Below, piece after piece: positions 44,346-53,488 of a stretch of DNA of 64,000 nucleotides. The stretch covers positions 17,788 through 81,787 of the forward strand of contig CANQGL010000001.1 in assembly GCA_947623185.1 (NCBI GenBank), given 5' to 3'. Source of the DNA: an uncultured Lachnospiraceae bacterium. Its GTDB lineage: Bacteria > Bacillota > Clostridia > Lachnospirales > Lachnospiraceae. The translations under genes and the position numbers were made by a program. Under the pieces are notes generated by a model that did not search any database, was not told where the DNA came from, and saw nothing but the letters and a program-made list of their open reading frames with translations. Positions within the stretch are counted from its first letter, which is position 1, and each line of letters opens with the position of its first letter.

Positions 44346-46085
44346 ATGTTGCCGAATTCGGATAAAAAGCCGCTTGCGGTTGGGACGGAAGACTTTGCAG
44401 AGATGCGAAGATCCGGATGTTACTATGTCGATAAGACAAGACTGATCGTCAATTTACTGCTCAGTCCGGCGAAAGCGACTCTTTTTACCCGGCCGCGACG
44501 GTTCGGGAAGACGCTGAATATGAGCATGCTGAAAAGTTTTTTTGAGATTGGCGGAGATCCGGCGCTTTTTGATGGACTGGCAGTCTCGCGGGAGACAGGG
44601 CTGTGTGAAAAATATATGGGGAAATTCCCTGTGATTTCCATATCTCTTAAGGATGTCGCGGGCGGTCCTGGCCAGCCGGGATTCCTGCTAGCCAGGAATT
44701 TGCTGTGCGATATCATAGGAGAAACGGTATCGCAGTTCCGTTTTTTGCTTGACAGTGATCGGTTAAATGCAGATGAAAAGGAAAAATATCGGAACCTGAC
44801 TCGCGTAGATGGAGGCTCCGGGGGTCAGTACTCGATGACGGACGCCGTGCTGTCTGGCAGTTTGCGGACACTGTCCGTCCTGCTTGAGAAACATTATGGA
44901 AAAAAGGTTGTCCTCCTCATTGACGAATATGATGTGCCGCTGCAGAAGGCGTTTTACGGTGGATATTATGATGAGATGGTGCGGCTGATTCGAGGCATGT
45001 TCAGCCAGGCGCTGAAGACAAATCCAAGCCTGCAGTTTGCGGTGCTGACCGGCTGCCTGCGGATATCGAAAGAGAGTATCTTTACAGGAATGAACAATCT
45101 TCGTGTAATGACGGTTGCGCATGAAGAATTCTCAGGATGCTTCGGATTTACAGACCGGGAGGTGCGGGAACTTCTGGAGTATTATGAACTGGCTGACTGC
45201 TATGGGACGGTAAGGGAGTGGTACGACGGGTATCGGTTTGGCAGTGCGGAAGTGTATTGCCCATGGGATGTGGTCAATTATGTGAGCCGCCTTCTAATGA
45301 ATCCAAAGGCGCGGCCGGAGAATTTCTGGGCGAATTCCAGCGGCAATGATGCAGTGAGAGAATTTGTGCAGCGGCTGGATACCGGCTCAACCCGGAAGGA
45401 ATTGCAGCTGCTAGTGGAAGGCGGTACGGTCCGCCGGGAGATTCGGCTGGAACTCACATATCGTGATATGTATAGTTCTGTCGAGAATCTTTGGAGCCTG
45501 TTGTATATGACCGGTTATCTGACCGGAGGCCCGGCGGGGGATGATGGGATTGGCATATCCCTTTATGATCTCTTTGTTCCCAACACGGAAATTCGCGGGA
45601 TTTTTATGAGCCAGATTATGGAACTGTTTCGGGAGGAGACGAAGAAAGACGGCGAATCGCTGGAAAGACTCTGCAGAGCACTGGCGGACGGAGATGCTGC
45701 CGGAGTGGAGAAATCGTTTGACTTCTATCTTCGGAGGGTAATCAGCGTTCGCGATACGTCAGCGCGTAATGATCGGAAGGAGAACTTCTATCACGGAATA
45801 CTGCTTGGCGTTTTGTCTTATAAAGCGTCATGGATCGTGTCCAGTAACCGTGAGACAGGGGACGGTTATGGTGACATCCTGGTGGAAGCGGAGGACGGAA
45901 GCATCGGAATCGTGATCGAGGTAAAATACGCTCAAGACGGTAATTTGGATAGAGGCGTGGAATTGGCGCTTCAGCAGATTGAAACACGCCGCTATGACGA
46001 AAAGTTGCGTGACGACGGAATTGAAAAGCTGCTGAAATACGGCATCGCCTGCTATAAGAAGCGGTGCAGGGTGGCGTTGGGATAA
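44346..46085 (+). CDS. AAA-ATPase-like / PD-(D/E)XK nuclease protein (DUF1703 family, first copy)
   Basis: 579 residues. The N-terminal AAA-ATPase-like part (PF09820) has YYVDKTRLIVNLL, the P-loop-like RPRRFGKTLNMSML near residue 50 and Walker B LLIDEYDVPLQ near 195. The C-terminal PD-(D/E)XK part (PF08011) has DGYGDILVEAEDG and IEVKYAQ (about 500-530), the Asp and Glu-X-Lys of the nuclease core. Function is not established; such genes occur in many copies in anaerobic Firmicutes and Bacteroidota. GGGAGGTGA lies before the ATG. A related protein follows at 46,448. Confidence 0.82.
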   Translation: MLPNSDKKPLAVGTEDFAEMRRSGCYYVDKTRLIVNLLLSPAKATLFTRPRRFGKTLNMSMLKSFFEIGGDPALFDGLAVSRETGLCEKYMGKFPVISISLKDVAGGPGQPGFLLARNLLCDIIGETVSQFRFLLDSDRLNADEKEKYRNLTRVDGGSGGQYSMTDAVLSGSLRTLSVLLEKHYGKKVVLLIDEYDVPLQKAFYGGYYDEMVRLIRGMFSQALKTNPSLQFAVLTGCLRISKESIFTGMNNLRVMTVAHEEFSGCFGFTDREVRELLEYYELADCYGTVREWYDGYRFGSAEVYCPWDVVNYVSRLLMNPKARPENFWANSSGNDAVREFVQRLDTGSTRKELQLLVEGGTVRREIRLELTYRDMYSSVENLWSLLYMTGYLTGGPAGDDGIGISLYDLFVPNTEIRGIFMSQIMELFREETKKDGESLERLCRALADGDAAGVEKSFDFYLRRVISVRDTSARNDRKENFYHGILLGVLSYKASWIVSSNRETGDGYGDILVEAEDGSIGIVIEVKYAQDGNLDRGVELALQQIETRRYDEKLRDDGIEKLLKYGIACYKKRCRVALG

Positions 46086-46203
46086 GATGGATTTGACTAT
46101 TGATAGACTCTGACGGGACGATAACATTCAACGGATAGGAGGTAACGCTGTTCTGAGCATGTGCCTGTGTGGACCGGCCCATCCGCTCATTCCGCAAAGA
46201 ACA

Positions 46204-46263
46204 TTCCGCAATATATCAAAAATTTTCCGCAATATATCGAAATCGCATTGATATATTGCGGAA
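46204..46263 (+). repeat. Three copies of a 14-base site (two direct, one inverted) at a promoter
   Basis: TTCCGCAATATATC lies at 46,204-46,217 and 46,225-46,238, exactly 21 bases apart (two helix turns), and in inverted form at 46,250-46,263. A partial copy TTCCGCAA starts at 46,190. The inverted copy covers the -35 box of the promoter described next. This is the layout of an operator. Confidence 0.75.
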
Positions 46264-46276
46264 AAAGTGATATAAT
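46248..46276 (+). promoter_or_regulatory. SigA-type promoter overlapped by the repeated sites
   Basis: TTGATA at 46,248-46,253, a 17-base spacer and a perfect TATAAT at 46,271-46,276. It would give a leader of about 165 bases before the gene at 46,448. The rest of the 362-base gap (46,086-46,447) holds no supported gene; a small frame from 46,281 has no ribosome binding site. Confidence 0.7.
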
Positions 46277-46447
46277 ATTCATGAAATCAATGAGCCGGTC
46301 GAAGCCTGACAAGGAGGAAATTGCCCATGCTTGCATGAGGGAATTTCGGAACTGGACGAATTCATCGGGCGAAGCCTGCGAACGAGGGAGATGTAAGTTT
46401 CCCGAGTATCCCGGCAGAGCACAAACCAAACGGATGGAGCTGATCAT

Positions 46448-48307
46448 ATGAAGACATGTAAACAGATCGCGCTTGAATGGGGAATTTCAGAGCGCTCGGT
46501 AAATAGTCTTTGCAAGGGTGGAAGAATTCCCGGAGCACAAAAGATCGGCAAGGCATGGCAGATCCCTGATGATGCTGTGAAACCTTTCGACAAAAGGGAG
46601 GTGTCCGGGAAATACAGGAACGGAAGAGCGGCAAAAAAACCGCTCCCGATTGGGGTTTCCGATTATGTGCGGGCACAGTCGGAATATTACTATGTTGATA
46701 AGACTTTGCTGCTGAAAGAATTCCTGGACCAAAAGCCATTGGTATCCTTGTTTACCAGACCGCGGCGGTTCGGAAAGACTTTGAATATGGACATGCTCAG
46801 AGTTTTTTTCGAAATATCGGATACGGATACAAGCATATATTTCAGAGACAAAGCCATCTGGAGGTGCGGTGAAGAATACACGAAACATCAGGCAAAGTAT
46901 CCGGTTATCTTTCTGACTTTCAAAGATGTGAAGCTGGATTCCTGGGAGGCGACTCTGGCCAAGATCGGCGGTCTGTTGCAGGTTGAGTTCGGAAGACATA
47001 TGGATCTGCTGGACAGCGACAGAGTGGCGGAATATGAGAAGGACTTTTTCAGGCGTATTCTTGACGGCAGCGCAACGGAAGTGGATCTGGTCTCTGCTCT
47101 GGAAAATCTGTCAAGGATGCTGACAGAGCATTATGAAAAACCTCCGGTCATCATCATTGACGAGTACGATACGCCGATTCAAGAGGGGCATGCGAAGGAT
47201 TTTTACGATGAGATCATTGTTTTTATGCGGAATTTCTTTTCCGGGGCTTTTAAGGATAATCGCTGCCTTTCCTACGGCTTTCTCACTGGGATCCTGCGTA
47301 TTGCGCAGGAAAGCGTGTTCAGCGGATTGAACAACCTGACGATCAATTCGGTCATGGACGAAGAATATGACCGGTTCTTTGGATTTACCGGCCCGGAAGT
47401 ACACCGGATGCTTGAATATTACGGCGTGTCTGACCGGGAGGAGGAACTAAAAAGCTGGTACGACGGCTATCTTTTCGGGAGCACGGAGATCTATAATCCG
47501 TGGTCGGTGATCAATTATATATCAAAAGGTTGTATTCCGCAGGCGTATTGGGCCAATACAGGTCGAAACGAGATACTTGAGGAAGTGATCCGTGCAGCAG
47601 CTGATGATGTACCGGAAAAGATGTTTAATCTTTTGCAAGGAGGAAAGACTGTAGCAAAGATAGATCAGAACATACTTTACCGTTCCCTGAACGATGATCC
47701 GATAAATGTATTCAGTCTGCTTCTAGTCGCCGGATACCTGAAGTACACAAAGAAGGAGATTCAGGCAGACGGGACGTATTTATGCGAGCTGCTGATTCCG
47801 AACCGGGAAATCGCCGCTGTTTATAAAAGCGAGATCCTCTCACATATGATGTCGATCGGAGCGCTCAACAGAATGATAGCTGACAGGATTGCCGAGAGCC
47901 TTTATACAAAAGACATAGAAAAGCTGCAGCAGGCAATTACGGAATATCTGGACACGTCGATCAGCTTTCATGATTACGGTTCTGAAGGCTTTTATCATGG
48001 ACTGGTTCTCGGCTTGGTTGCACTGCTGGCTGACCGGTACAGGATCAGATCAAATAGGGAGTCCGGAACGGGAAGATATGACATTAGTTTGATCCCAAGG
48101 GACAGAAATCTTCCGGGAATCATAATGGAATTGAAATCGGGGGCGGGATTGTCCGACGGAGCCCTGCAGCTGCTGACAATGACAGCGTTGGAGCAGATCG
48201 AAGCCAGAAATTATGACACCGAGATGCGGGATATCGGGATTGAGAATATTCTCAAATTTGGGATTGCCTTTTCCGGAAAGAGCGTAAAGATCAGAGCCGG
48301 GAAATGA
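46448..48307 (+). CDS. HTH + AAA-ATPase-like + PD-(D/E)XK nuclease protein (DUF1703 family, second copy)
   Basis: 619 residues. It differs from the copy at 44,346 by an added N-terminal helix-turn-helix (about 1-45: MKTCKQIALEWGISERSVNSL, GKAWQIPDDA), of the MerR/excisionase type. Then come YYVDKTLLLKEFL, RPRRFGKTLNMDMLRVFF, Walker B IIIDEYDTPIQE near residue 235, and a C-terminal nuclease core with GRYDISLIP and GIIMELKSG (Asp and Glu-X-Lys). The DNA-binding part could recognise the three 14-base sites in front of its own promoter, which would make it self-regulated; this is inference. A terminator follows. Confidence 0.82.
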   Translation: MKTCKQIALEWGISERSVNSLCKGGRIPGAQKIGKAWQIPDDAVKPFDKREVSGKYRNGRAAKKPLPIGVSDYVRAQSEYYYVDKTLLLKEFLDQKPLVSLFTRPRRFGKTLNMDMLRVFFEISDTDTSIYFRDKAIWRCGEEYTKHQAKYPVIFLTFKDVKLDSWEATLAKIGGLLQVEFGRHMDLLDSDRVAEYEKDFFRRILDGSATEVDLVSALENLSRMLTEHYEKPPVIIIDEYDTPIQEGHAKDFYDEIIVFMRNFFSGAFKDNRCLSYGFLTGILRIAQESVFSGLNNLTINSVMDEEYDRFFGFTGPEVHRMLEYYGVSDREEELKSWYDGYLFGSTEIYNPWSVINYISKGCIPQAYWANTGRNEILEEVIRAAADDVPEKMFNLLQGGKTVAKIDQNILYRSLNDDPINVFSLLLVAGYLKYTKKEIQADGTYLCELLIPNREIAAVYKSEILSHMMSIGALNRMIADRIAESLYTKDIEKLQQAITEYLDTSISFHDYGSEGFYHGLVLGLVALLADRYRIRSNRESGTGRYDISLIPRDRNLPGIIMELKSGAGLSDGALQLLTMTALEQIEARNYDTEMRDIGIENILKFGIAFSGKSVKIRAGK

Positions 48308-48316
48308 TCCCAGTGT

Positions 48317-48353
48317 GCCGGGCGGGGCTGTATTTCTCCTGCCCGGCTTTTTT
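48317..48353 (+). terminator. Terminator after the HTH-nuclease gene
   Basis: GCCGGGC (48,317-48,323) pairs perfectly with GCCCGGC (48,341-48,347), followed by six T. Confidence 0.8.
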
Positions 48354-48412
48354 CGTTACAGGAACCATGGCCTTGCCCTATAATTTAAATTGATATCTCC
48401 CAAAACGAATTG
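48339..48412 (+). repeat. 74-base terminator-linked repeat, copy 2
   Basis: Counterpart of 43,641-43,714 (60 of 74 positions by hand). The two copies bracket the nuclease fragment and the two AAA/nuclease genes, so they could mark a past duplication or the ends of an inserted segment. Confidence 0.65.
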
Positions 48413-48475
48413 CCACTTTACATCCAACTTCGGTTGTTCTAAAATGAAAATATAAGCAGCTGGAGGAGGCGGAAT

Positions 48476-49417
48476 ATGGAAAGTTTTCTGGTTGCGGCAA
48501 ATGCGGTGATCCCGTTTTTGATCTATCTGACATTCGGGTATCTGGTACGGACATTCGGAGTGGAAACGGAAGAATTTATGAACAGGCTGAATAAGATGGT
48601 ATTCCGCCTGTTTTTCCCGTGCATGACTTTTTACAATATCTACAAAGCCGATTCGGATTCGGCTCCCAGCATTAAGTTTCTGATTTTCCTTGCGGCAGGG
48701 ATCCTGATCTCGGAGGTGATCCTGCTTCTTATCGTTCCCAGGATCGTAAAAGAGAATTCCCGTCGCGGGGTGATCATACAGGCGACGTGCAGGAGCAATT
48801 TTATCCTGTTCGGCCTTCCGCTCACCGTTTCGGTATTCGGAGATATGGCTTCTTCGGCCGCGGCCATGGTGATCACGGAGGTCAGCGCCATTTTCAATAT
48901 TACGTCGGTGATCATTCTGGAGATCTTCAACGGAAAGGGGCTGAGCAGTCCGAAAAAGCTGCTGATCAGCCTGGCGAAGAACCCGCTGCTGGAGGGCGCG
49001 TTCGTCGGAATTATTTTCTTTGTGCTGAAGCTCCGGCTACCGGACGCGGTCGTGGAACCGATCGCCGCCTTCGCCGGTATGACTTCGCCGCTTGCTCTGT
49101 TTATCCTGGGCGCGACGCTGCACTTTGATGCGATCGAAAAGAACCTGAAGTATCTGGTCCCCTCGATCTTTGTAAAGCTTGTGGTTCTGCCCGGTGCCAT
49201 GCTGACTGCGGCGTATCTTCTGGGATTCCGCAGCCTCGAACTGTTTTTCATGATCACGGTGTTCGCGACGCCGGTCGCGACCGCTTCTTATCCGATGGCG
49301 CAGAACATGGGCGGAGACGGAGAGCTGGCGGGGCAGTTCGTGGTGATCAGCACGGTCGTTTCCGTGGCGACGCTGTTTTTCTGGATCTTTGGTATGAACA
49401 GCCTTGGGTTGATCTGA
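48476..49417 (+). CDS. AEC-family (auxin efflux carrier-like) transporter
   Basis: 313 residues with about 10 membrane segments in two halves. NAVIPFLIYLTFGYLVRTFG, FRLFFPCMTFYNIY and the second-half FILGATLHFDAIEKNLKYL fit the AEC family (PF03547), secondary carriers for organic acids and related compounds. The substrate is not known. GGAGGAGG lies before the ATG. It stands alone between two terminators. Confidence 0.88.
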   Translation: MESFLVAANAVIPFLIYLTFGYLVRTFGVETEEFMNRLNKMVFRLFFPCMTFYNIYKADSDSAPSIKFLIFLAAGILISEVILLLIVPRIVKENSRRGVIIQATCRSNFILFGLPLTVSVFGDMASSAAAMVITEVSAIFNITSVIILEIFNGKGLSSPKKLLISLAKNPLLEGAFVGIIFFVLKLRLPDAVVEPIAAFAGMTSPLALFILGATLHFDAIEKNLKYLVPSIFVKLVVLPGAMLTAAYLLGFRSLELFFMITVFATPVATASYPMAQNMGGDGELAGQFVVISTVVSVATLFFWIFGMNSLGLI

Positions 49418-49426
49418 AAAATTTGG

Positions 49427-49488
49427 GAGCGGGTCCTGACTGATATTCCCTGTATACGGGGCATATCGGCCAGGGCCCGCTCTTTTTG
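49427..49488 (+). terminator. Terminator after the AEC transporter
   Basis: GAGCGGG (49,427-49,433) with CCTG next to it pairs with CAGG and CCCGCTC (49,471-49,482), followed by TTTTT. The loop is long (about 32 bases) but the stem is strong. Confidence 0.7.
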
Positions 49489-49634
49489 TTTTCGCGGGCA
49501 TTGAACCAGTCTTGCGATGACATTATGCAAGTGGTTTCTCGCTGCGGCGGGAGATCAAAACGTTATTCGCATATATCGATACGACGAGAATTAAAATATT
49601 ATCTTGAATAAATTGTGAATTTATCACAAAAATA

Positions 49635-49663
49635 TTGACATAACATTAAAAAACAAGTATTAT
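49635..49663 (+). promoter_or_regulatory. SigA-type promoter of the ATPase/RloB pair
   Basis: Perfect TTGACA at 49,635-49,640, a 17-base spacer and TATTAT at 49,658-49,663, in an AT-rich stretch 26 bases before the ATG. Confidence 0.75.
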
Positions 49664-49688
49664 AGCTAATATAAGGAGGCAAGAGGAT

Positions 49689-50885
49689 ATGCTGGTTCAG
49701 TTTTCATTGAAGAATGTACTGTCATTTAAGGAAAGAACGGTTCTTGACATGACAGCCGTCAGTGCATATAAGGAACATCCGGATAACCTGATCGATATCG
49801 GGTTAAAAGAAAAATTTCTTCGTGTGACGGCAATTTACGGAGCCAATGCCAGCGGGAAGTCAAACCTGAATCTGGCTATGTTCTATTTTGGCAATATTAT
49901 CAGAGGATCTTTTGATAATGTGCGGAACGGCGAGAGCACGGTGATCAAAAAGTATTACAAGCCTTTTCTGTTTGATGAGGAGAAAAATGAAGACTCTGAA
50001 TTCGAAGTGGTGGAGATCCTGGATGGTTTCGAATATCGATACGGCTTTGAATATAATGCGAACAGTATAGAAGCGGAATGGCTTTACGGGAAAAATCTGA
50101 AGACGAATAAGCGCTCAACCATTTTCGAGAGGAGCCGGTCGGAGATCAGCTTCGGAGCGACTGTTCGGAAGGAGTGTTCTCTGTACCAGAAGCAGATCCC
50201 AAAAGAAACGCTGGTCCTTTCCTTTTTTAATAAACTGACCCTTAAAACAGGCGTTTTTCAAAAAGTCTACAGCGGGATCTTGGATACTCTGGTCATACAG
50301 GCGGACTTCTGTGAGGATAGAAGCTTGCTGGAGGCATTGTTGCCTCGGGTGATCGATAATGAGAAGGAAAAGCTGCTTAAATTCCTGAGCGCCATCGATG
50401 TGGGGATCCGGGACATCAGGTACGAAGACAGCGATAATAAAGTCAGGTTTATCACATATCACAGAGGGAAGGACGGAGAGGACCATCCGCTGCCTCTGTA
50501 CTATGAGTCGGAAGGAACGATCAAGAGCATTCTTTTGTTCATCTACGCTCAGATAGCGCTGAAGAGCAATGCGTCAATGTTTGTTGATGAATTGTATGCA
50601 AAGCTTCATCCGCTCCTGTTCAAATTTATCATTGATCTTTTCTACGATGAAAGATCAAAAGCGCAGCTGATCTATACGACACACGACCCGACACTGATGG
50701 ATAAGAGGTTTTTCCGCCGGGATCAGATCTGGTTTGTCGATAAAGATGAAAACGGATGTTCGAAACTGGTCGCGCTTTCGGATTATAAGATTCGGTCGGA
50801 TGCTTCTTTTAAAAAAGACTATCTGGCCGGCGTGTATGGGGGGATCCCGCTACTGAAAGAGTTTGATATGAAGGAAGGTGAATGA
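49689..50885 (+). CDS. AAA ATPase (RloA-like / AAA_21), likely defence
   Basis: 398 residues. FSLKNVLSFKERTVLDM at the start is typical of ATPases of the SMC/OLD type. Walker A GANASGKSN is at residues 51-59; the C-terminal part has a signature-like SEGTIKS, Walker B MFVDELYAKLHP and the switch IYTTHD. No Toprim domain is fused, but the next gene codes for an RloB-like protein, the same pairing as RloA/RloB. Such pairs (compare AriA/AriB of PARIS and OLD-type systems) act or are suspected to act against phages. It has its own promoter. RloB follows directly. Confidence 0.82.
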   Translation: MLVQFSLKNVLSFKERTVLDMTAVSAYKEHPDNLIDIGLKEKFLRVTAIYGANASGKSNLNLAMFYFGNIIRGSFDNVRNGESTVIKKYYKPFLFDEEKNEDSEFEVVEILDGFEYRYGFEYNANSIEAEWLYGKNLKTNKRSTIFERSRSEISFGATVRKECSLYQKQIPKETLVLSFFNKLTLKTGVFQKVYSGILDTLVIQADFCEDRSLLEALLPRVIDNEKEKLLKFLSAIDVGIRDIRYEDSDNKVRFITYHRGKDGEDHPLPLYYESEGTIKSILLFIYAQIALKSNASMFVDELYAKLHPLLFKFIIDLFYDERSKAQLIYTTHDPTLMDKRFFRRDQIWFVDKDENGCSKLVALSDYKIRSDASFKKDYLAGVYGGIPLLKEFDMKEGE

Positions 50886-51569
50886 GTGGGGACAGACGAC
50901 CTGTTTAAAAAGAGGCGAAAAGAACGGAGACAGAGACGCCATGAATACCTAACGCCAAAGGCCAATTCTTATCTGATCGTTACGGAAGGAAAATGCACGG
51001 AACCGCAGTATTTTAAAGGGATCCGGAAGAGCATTGAGGAAACGATCGGCGGCCGGATCGATGTCGTCGACGCGCCGGTCATACAGATCGAAGGAGAAGG
51101 CGCGTCAACAGGCAGGCTGATCGAGATCACAGACAGGTTGGTAAAGAAGGCGAAAATCCTGTACCAGAATGTGTGGATCGTATTAGATAAGGACGATTTT
51201 TTGGATTTTGATCAGGCGATAGAAGAAGGAGAACGGAAAGGATACCATGTGGCATGGAGCAACCAGTCGTTTGAATACTGGCTGTATCTTCACTTTGATT
51301 ACTGTGATTCGGCGCTGCACAGAGATACATGGAATGAGAAGCTGAACGAGCTGTTTAAAGAACATGATATCGGAGATGGCCAGTACAAAAAGAATTACGA
51401 AAACATCTACGATCTGATCAATACATATGGGAGCACGGATGCGGCGATCCGGCACGCAAAACGCAGGATGGCCGGGTTCAACGAAAAGAAATGCAGTCCT
51501 TCTGCGTATGATCCGGGGACCACGGTATATCTGCTTGTGGAAGAATTGCTGAAAATGAAAGGGGAATGA
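50886..51569 (+). CDS. RloB-like protein (possible Toprim-type nuclease)
   Basis: 227 residues of the RloB family (PF13707). The basic N-terminus (KKRRKERRQRR) leads to SYLIVTEGKCTEPQYFKGI, where Glu lies in the place of the Toprim catalytic Glu, followed by VWIVLDKDDF near residue 97 (Asp-X-Asp) and SNQSFEYWLYLHF near 120. It is thought to be the effector partner of the ATPase just upstream. The start is GTG directly after the ATPase stop, with AAGGTGA before it, so the two are probably translated together. Confidence 0.85.
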   Translation: MGTDDLFKKRRKERRQRRHEYLTPKANSYLIVTEGKCTEPQYFKGIRKSIEETIGGRIDVVDAPVIQIEGEGASTGRLIEITDRLVKKAKILYQNVWIVLDKDDFLDFDQAIEEGERKGYHVAWSNQSFEYWLYLHFDYCDSALHRDTWNEKLNELFKEHDIGDGQYKKNYENIYDLINTYGSTDAAIRHAKRRMAGFNEKKCSPSAYDPGTTVYLLVEELLKMKGE

Positions 51570-51596
51570 GCGGGGTGTGATGCGTTCATTCCTCTC

Positions 51597-51624
51597 TTGC
51601 AAATCTTTCCTTCTCTGTTATAAT
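51597..51624 (+). promoter_or_regulatory. Promoter of the GreA-family gene
   Basis: TTGCAA at 51,597-51,602, a 16-base spacer and TATAAT at 51,619-51,624. Confidence 0.55.
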
Positions 51625-51661
51625 AAAAGAGTCGATTTTCAACGGAAAGCGGAGGAAACAT

Positions 51662-52168
51662 ATGTACAACGAACTGACGGAGATGGACATAAAGAAGATC
51701 GAGGAAGAGATCGAGTACCGCAAGCTGGTTGTGCGGAAGGAAGCGATTGAAGCGGTAAAGGAAGCGCGCGCGCAGGGGGATCTGAGCGAGAACTTTGAGT
51801 ATTACGCCGCCAAGCGCGATAAGAACAAGAACGAGAGCCGGATCCGCTATCTGGAGCGGCTGGTGAGAACGGCGAAGGTCATAGAGGACAGATCGAAGGA
51901 GGACGAGATCGGGCTTTACAACACGGTGGACGTCTATTTCGTGGACGACGACGAGACCGAGACGTACAAGATCGTGAGCACGGTGCGCGGCAATTCGCTG
52001 AAGGGGCTCATCAGTTCGGAGTCGCCTCTGGGGAAAGCCCTGCTCGGTCACAAGGTGGGCGATAAGGTCCATGTGGCGCTTGCCGAGCAGCAGAGCGGCT
52101 ATGATGTGATCGTAAAGCGGATCGAAAAGACGGTGGACGACGGAAGCGACGCGCTGCGGAGCTATTAG
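51662..52168 (+). CDS. greA: GreA/GreB-family transcription elongation factor
   Basis: 168 residues. The N-terminal coiled coil (about 1-75) carries the acidic tip ARAQGDLSENFEYYAAK, the conserved site that enters the RNA polymerase channel and triggers cleavage of backtracked RNA. The C-terminal FKBP-like domain has ISSESPLGKALLGHKVGD. GreA proteins are usually about 158 residues, so this fits. GGAGG lies before the ATG. It may be the only copy or a paralogue; this cannot be told from the window. Confidence 0.88.
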   Translation: MYNELTEMDIKKIEEEIEYRKLVVRKEAIEAVKEARAQGDLSENFEYYAAKRDKNKNESRIRYLERLVRTAKVIEDRSKEDEIGLYNTVDVYFVDDDETETYKIVSTVRGNSLKGLISSESPLGKALLGHKVGDKVHVALAEQQSGYDVIVKRIEKTVDDGSDALRSY

Positions 52169-52197
52169 GAACCGGTGTGAGAAAGGCAGGTCATAAG

Positions 52198-53475
52198 ATG
52201 GGAGCGGAAAAGAAAGACGCAGTAAGGATCGCGGGATTCCCGCCCAAAATTTATCTGATCATACTGGTGCTTACGGTCGTCTGCATGTACATGGGTGTGA
52301 TCCCTAAAAGTCTGGTGCCCGCATTCTTTGTCGTGATGGTATTGGGCGAGGCTTTGAATTTTATCGGAAACACGGTCCCGATAGTCAGGACCTATCTCGG
52401 CGGTTCCGTCATCTGCATCCTGGGCGCGGCGGCGCTCCGGGCGGTCGGACTGATCCCGCAGCAGTCCCTCGAGACGATGGATTATTTTATCAATGACAGC
52501 GGGTTTTTGATTTTTTACCTTTCGGCGCTGATCACCGGAAGCCTTTTTAATATCGACCGCGATCTGCTCCTTCGGGCGACCGTGCGTATCCTGCCGGTAG
52601 CTGTCGCGGCGGTAGGCGCGGGCATTCTGGCCTCGGGGATCTTCGGTATCCTCCTTGGAGACGGCTTCTGGGACGGGATCCTTTACATCGGAGTCGCCAT
52701 GACGAGCGGCGGTATGACCGCGGGTACAGTCCCGCTTTCGAGCATTTATTCGCAGACGCTGGGCGTCGACGCGTCGGTGATCCTTACCCGGATGGCCCCC
52801 GCGACGGTGCTCGGAAACTGCATCGCGATCATATACGGCGGTCTTTTAAATAATCTTGGAAAATCACATCCGAAACTGACCGGAAACGGAAAACTGGTAA
52901 ACGACGGTACGGTGGCGACTCCGATGCCGCCGATGAAACCGACGTTCGCGCTCCTTTGCACCGGACTTTTTATTTCGTTGGCGTTTTATCAGTTCGGCGC
53001 GCTGTTGCATTCGGTCGTCCCGGTCGTCCCGACATACGCCTGGATGATCATTTCCGTGATCATCGTAAAAGGAACCGGCGTCCTGTCCGCCGAGCTTGAG
53101 GACGCGGCGAGAGAGTGGGGCCAGTTCGCGATCCACAGCTGGACCGCGGCCGCGCTGGCCGGTCTCGGCTTTACGCTGATCGATCTCGGGGAGATCTTAA
53201 AAGTGCTGACGCCGCTTTATCTGATCGCGATCCTTGTGATCGAGACGGTCATCACGCTGACGGCCGCCGGTCTCGGAAAGCTGGTCGGCTTTTATCCGCT
53301 GGAATCGGCGATCGCGGCGGGCATGTGCACGACGAATATGGGCGGCTCCGGCAATGTCGCCGTCCTAAGCAGTTCGCATCGTATGGAGCTTCTTCCCTTC
53401 GCGCAGATCGTGACCCGCTCCTGCGGAGCTTTGATGCTGACGCTGGGCGGGATCCTGGTGCAGATCGTCGGATAA
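52198..53475 (+). CDS. 2-hydroxycarboxylate transporter family (CitS/MaeN-like) symporter
   Basis: 425 residues, about 11 membrane segments. Two re-entrant-loop motifs of the 2HCT family (PF03390) are visible: SGGMTAGTVPLSSIYSQ in the first half and NMGGSGNVAVLSSSHRMELLPFAQI in the second. Known members take up citrate, malate or lactate with sodium or in exchange. The substrate here is open. Start chosen at the ATG at 52,198 with AAAGGCAGG before it; a GTG at 52,177 is the alternative. A hairpin that serves both strands follows. Confidence 0.88.
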   Translation: MGAEKKDAVRIAGFPPKIYLIILVLTVVCMYMGVIPKSLVPAFFVVMVLGEALNFIGNTVPIVRTYLGGSVICILGAAALRAVGLIPQQSLETMDYFINDSGFLIFYLSALITGSLFNIDRDLLLRATVRILPVAVAAVGAGILASGIFGILLGDGFWDGILYIGVAMTSGGMTAGTVPLSSIYSQTLGVDASVILTRMAPATVLGNCIAIIYGGLLNNLGKSHPKLTGNGKLVNDGTVATPMPPMKPTFALLCTGLFISLAFYQFGALLHSVVPVVPTYAWMIISVIIVKGTGVLSAELEDAAREWGQFAIHSWTAAALAGLGFTLIDLGEILKVLTPLYLIAILVIETVITLTAAGLGKLVGFYPLESAIAAGMCTTNMGGSGNVAVLSSSHRMELLPFAQIVTRSCGALMLTLGGILVQIVG

Positions 53476-53488
53476 GAAAGAACAATAA

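Noticed and set aside
46204-46263. CRISPR-like repeat array
   Set aside because: Only three short copies, one inverted, with spacings of 7 and 11 bases; the layout fits an operator.
46161-46451. 96-codon frame across the promoter of the HTH-nuclease gene
   Set aside because: It would start upstream of the predicted promoter and shows no protein-like features.
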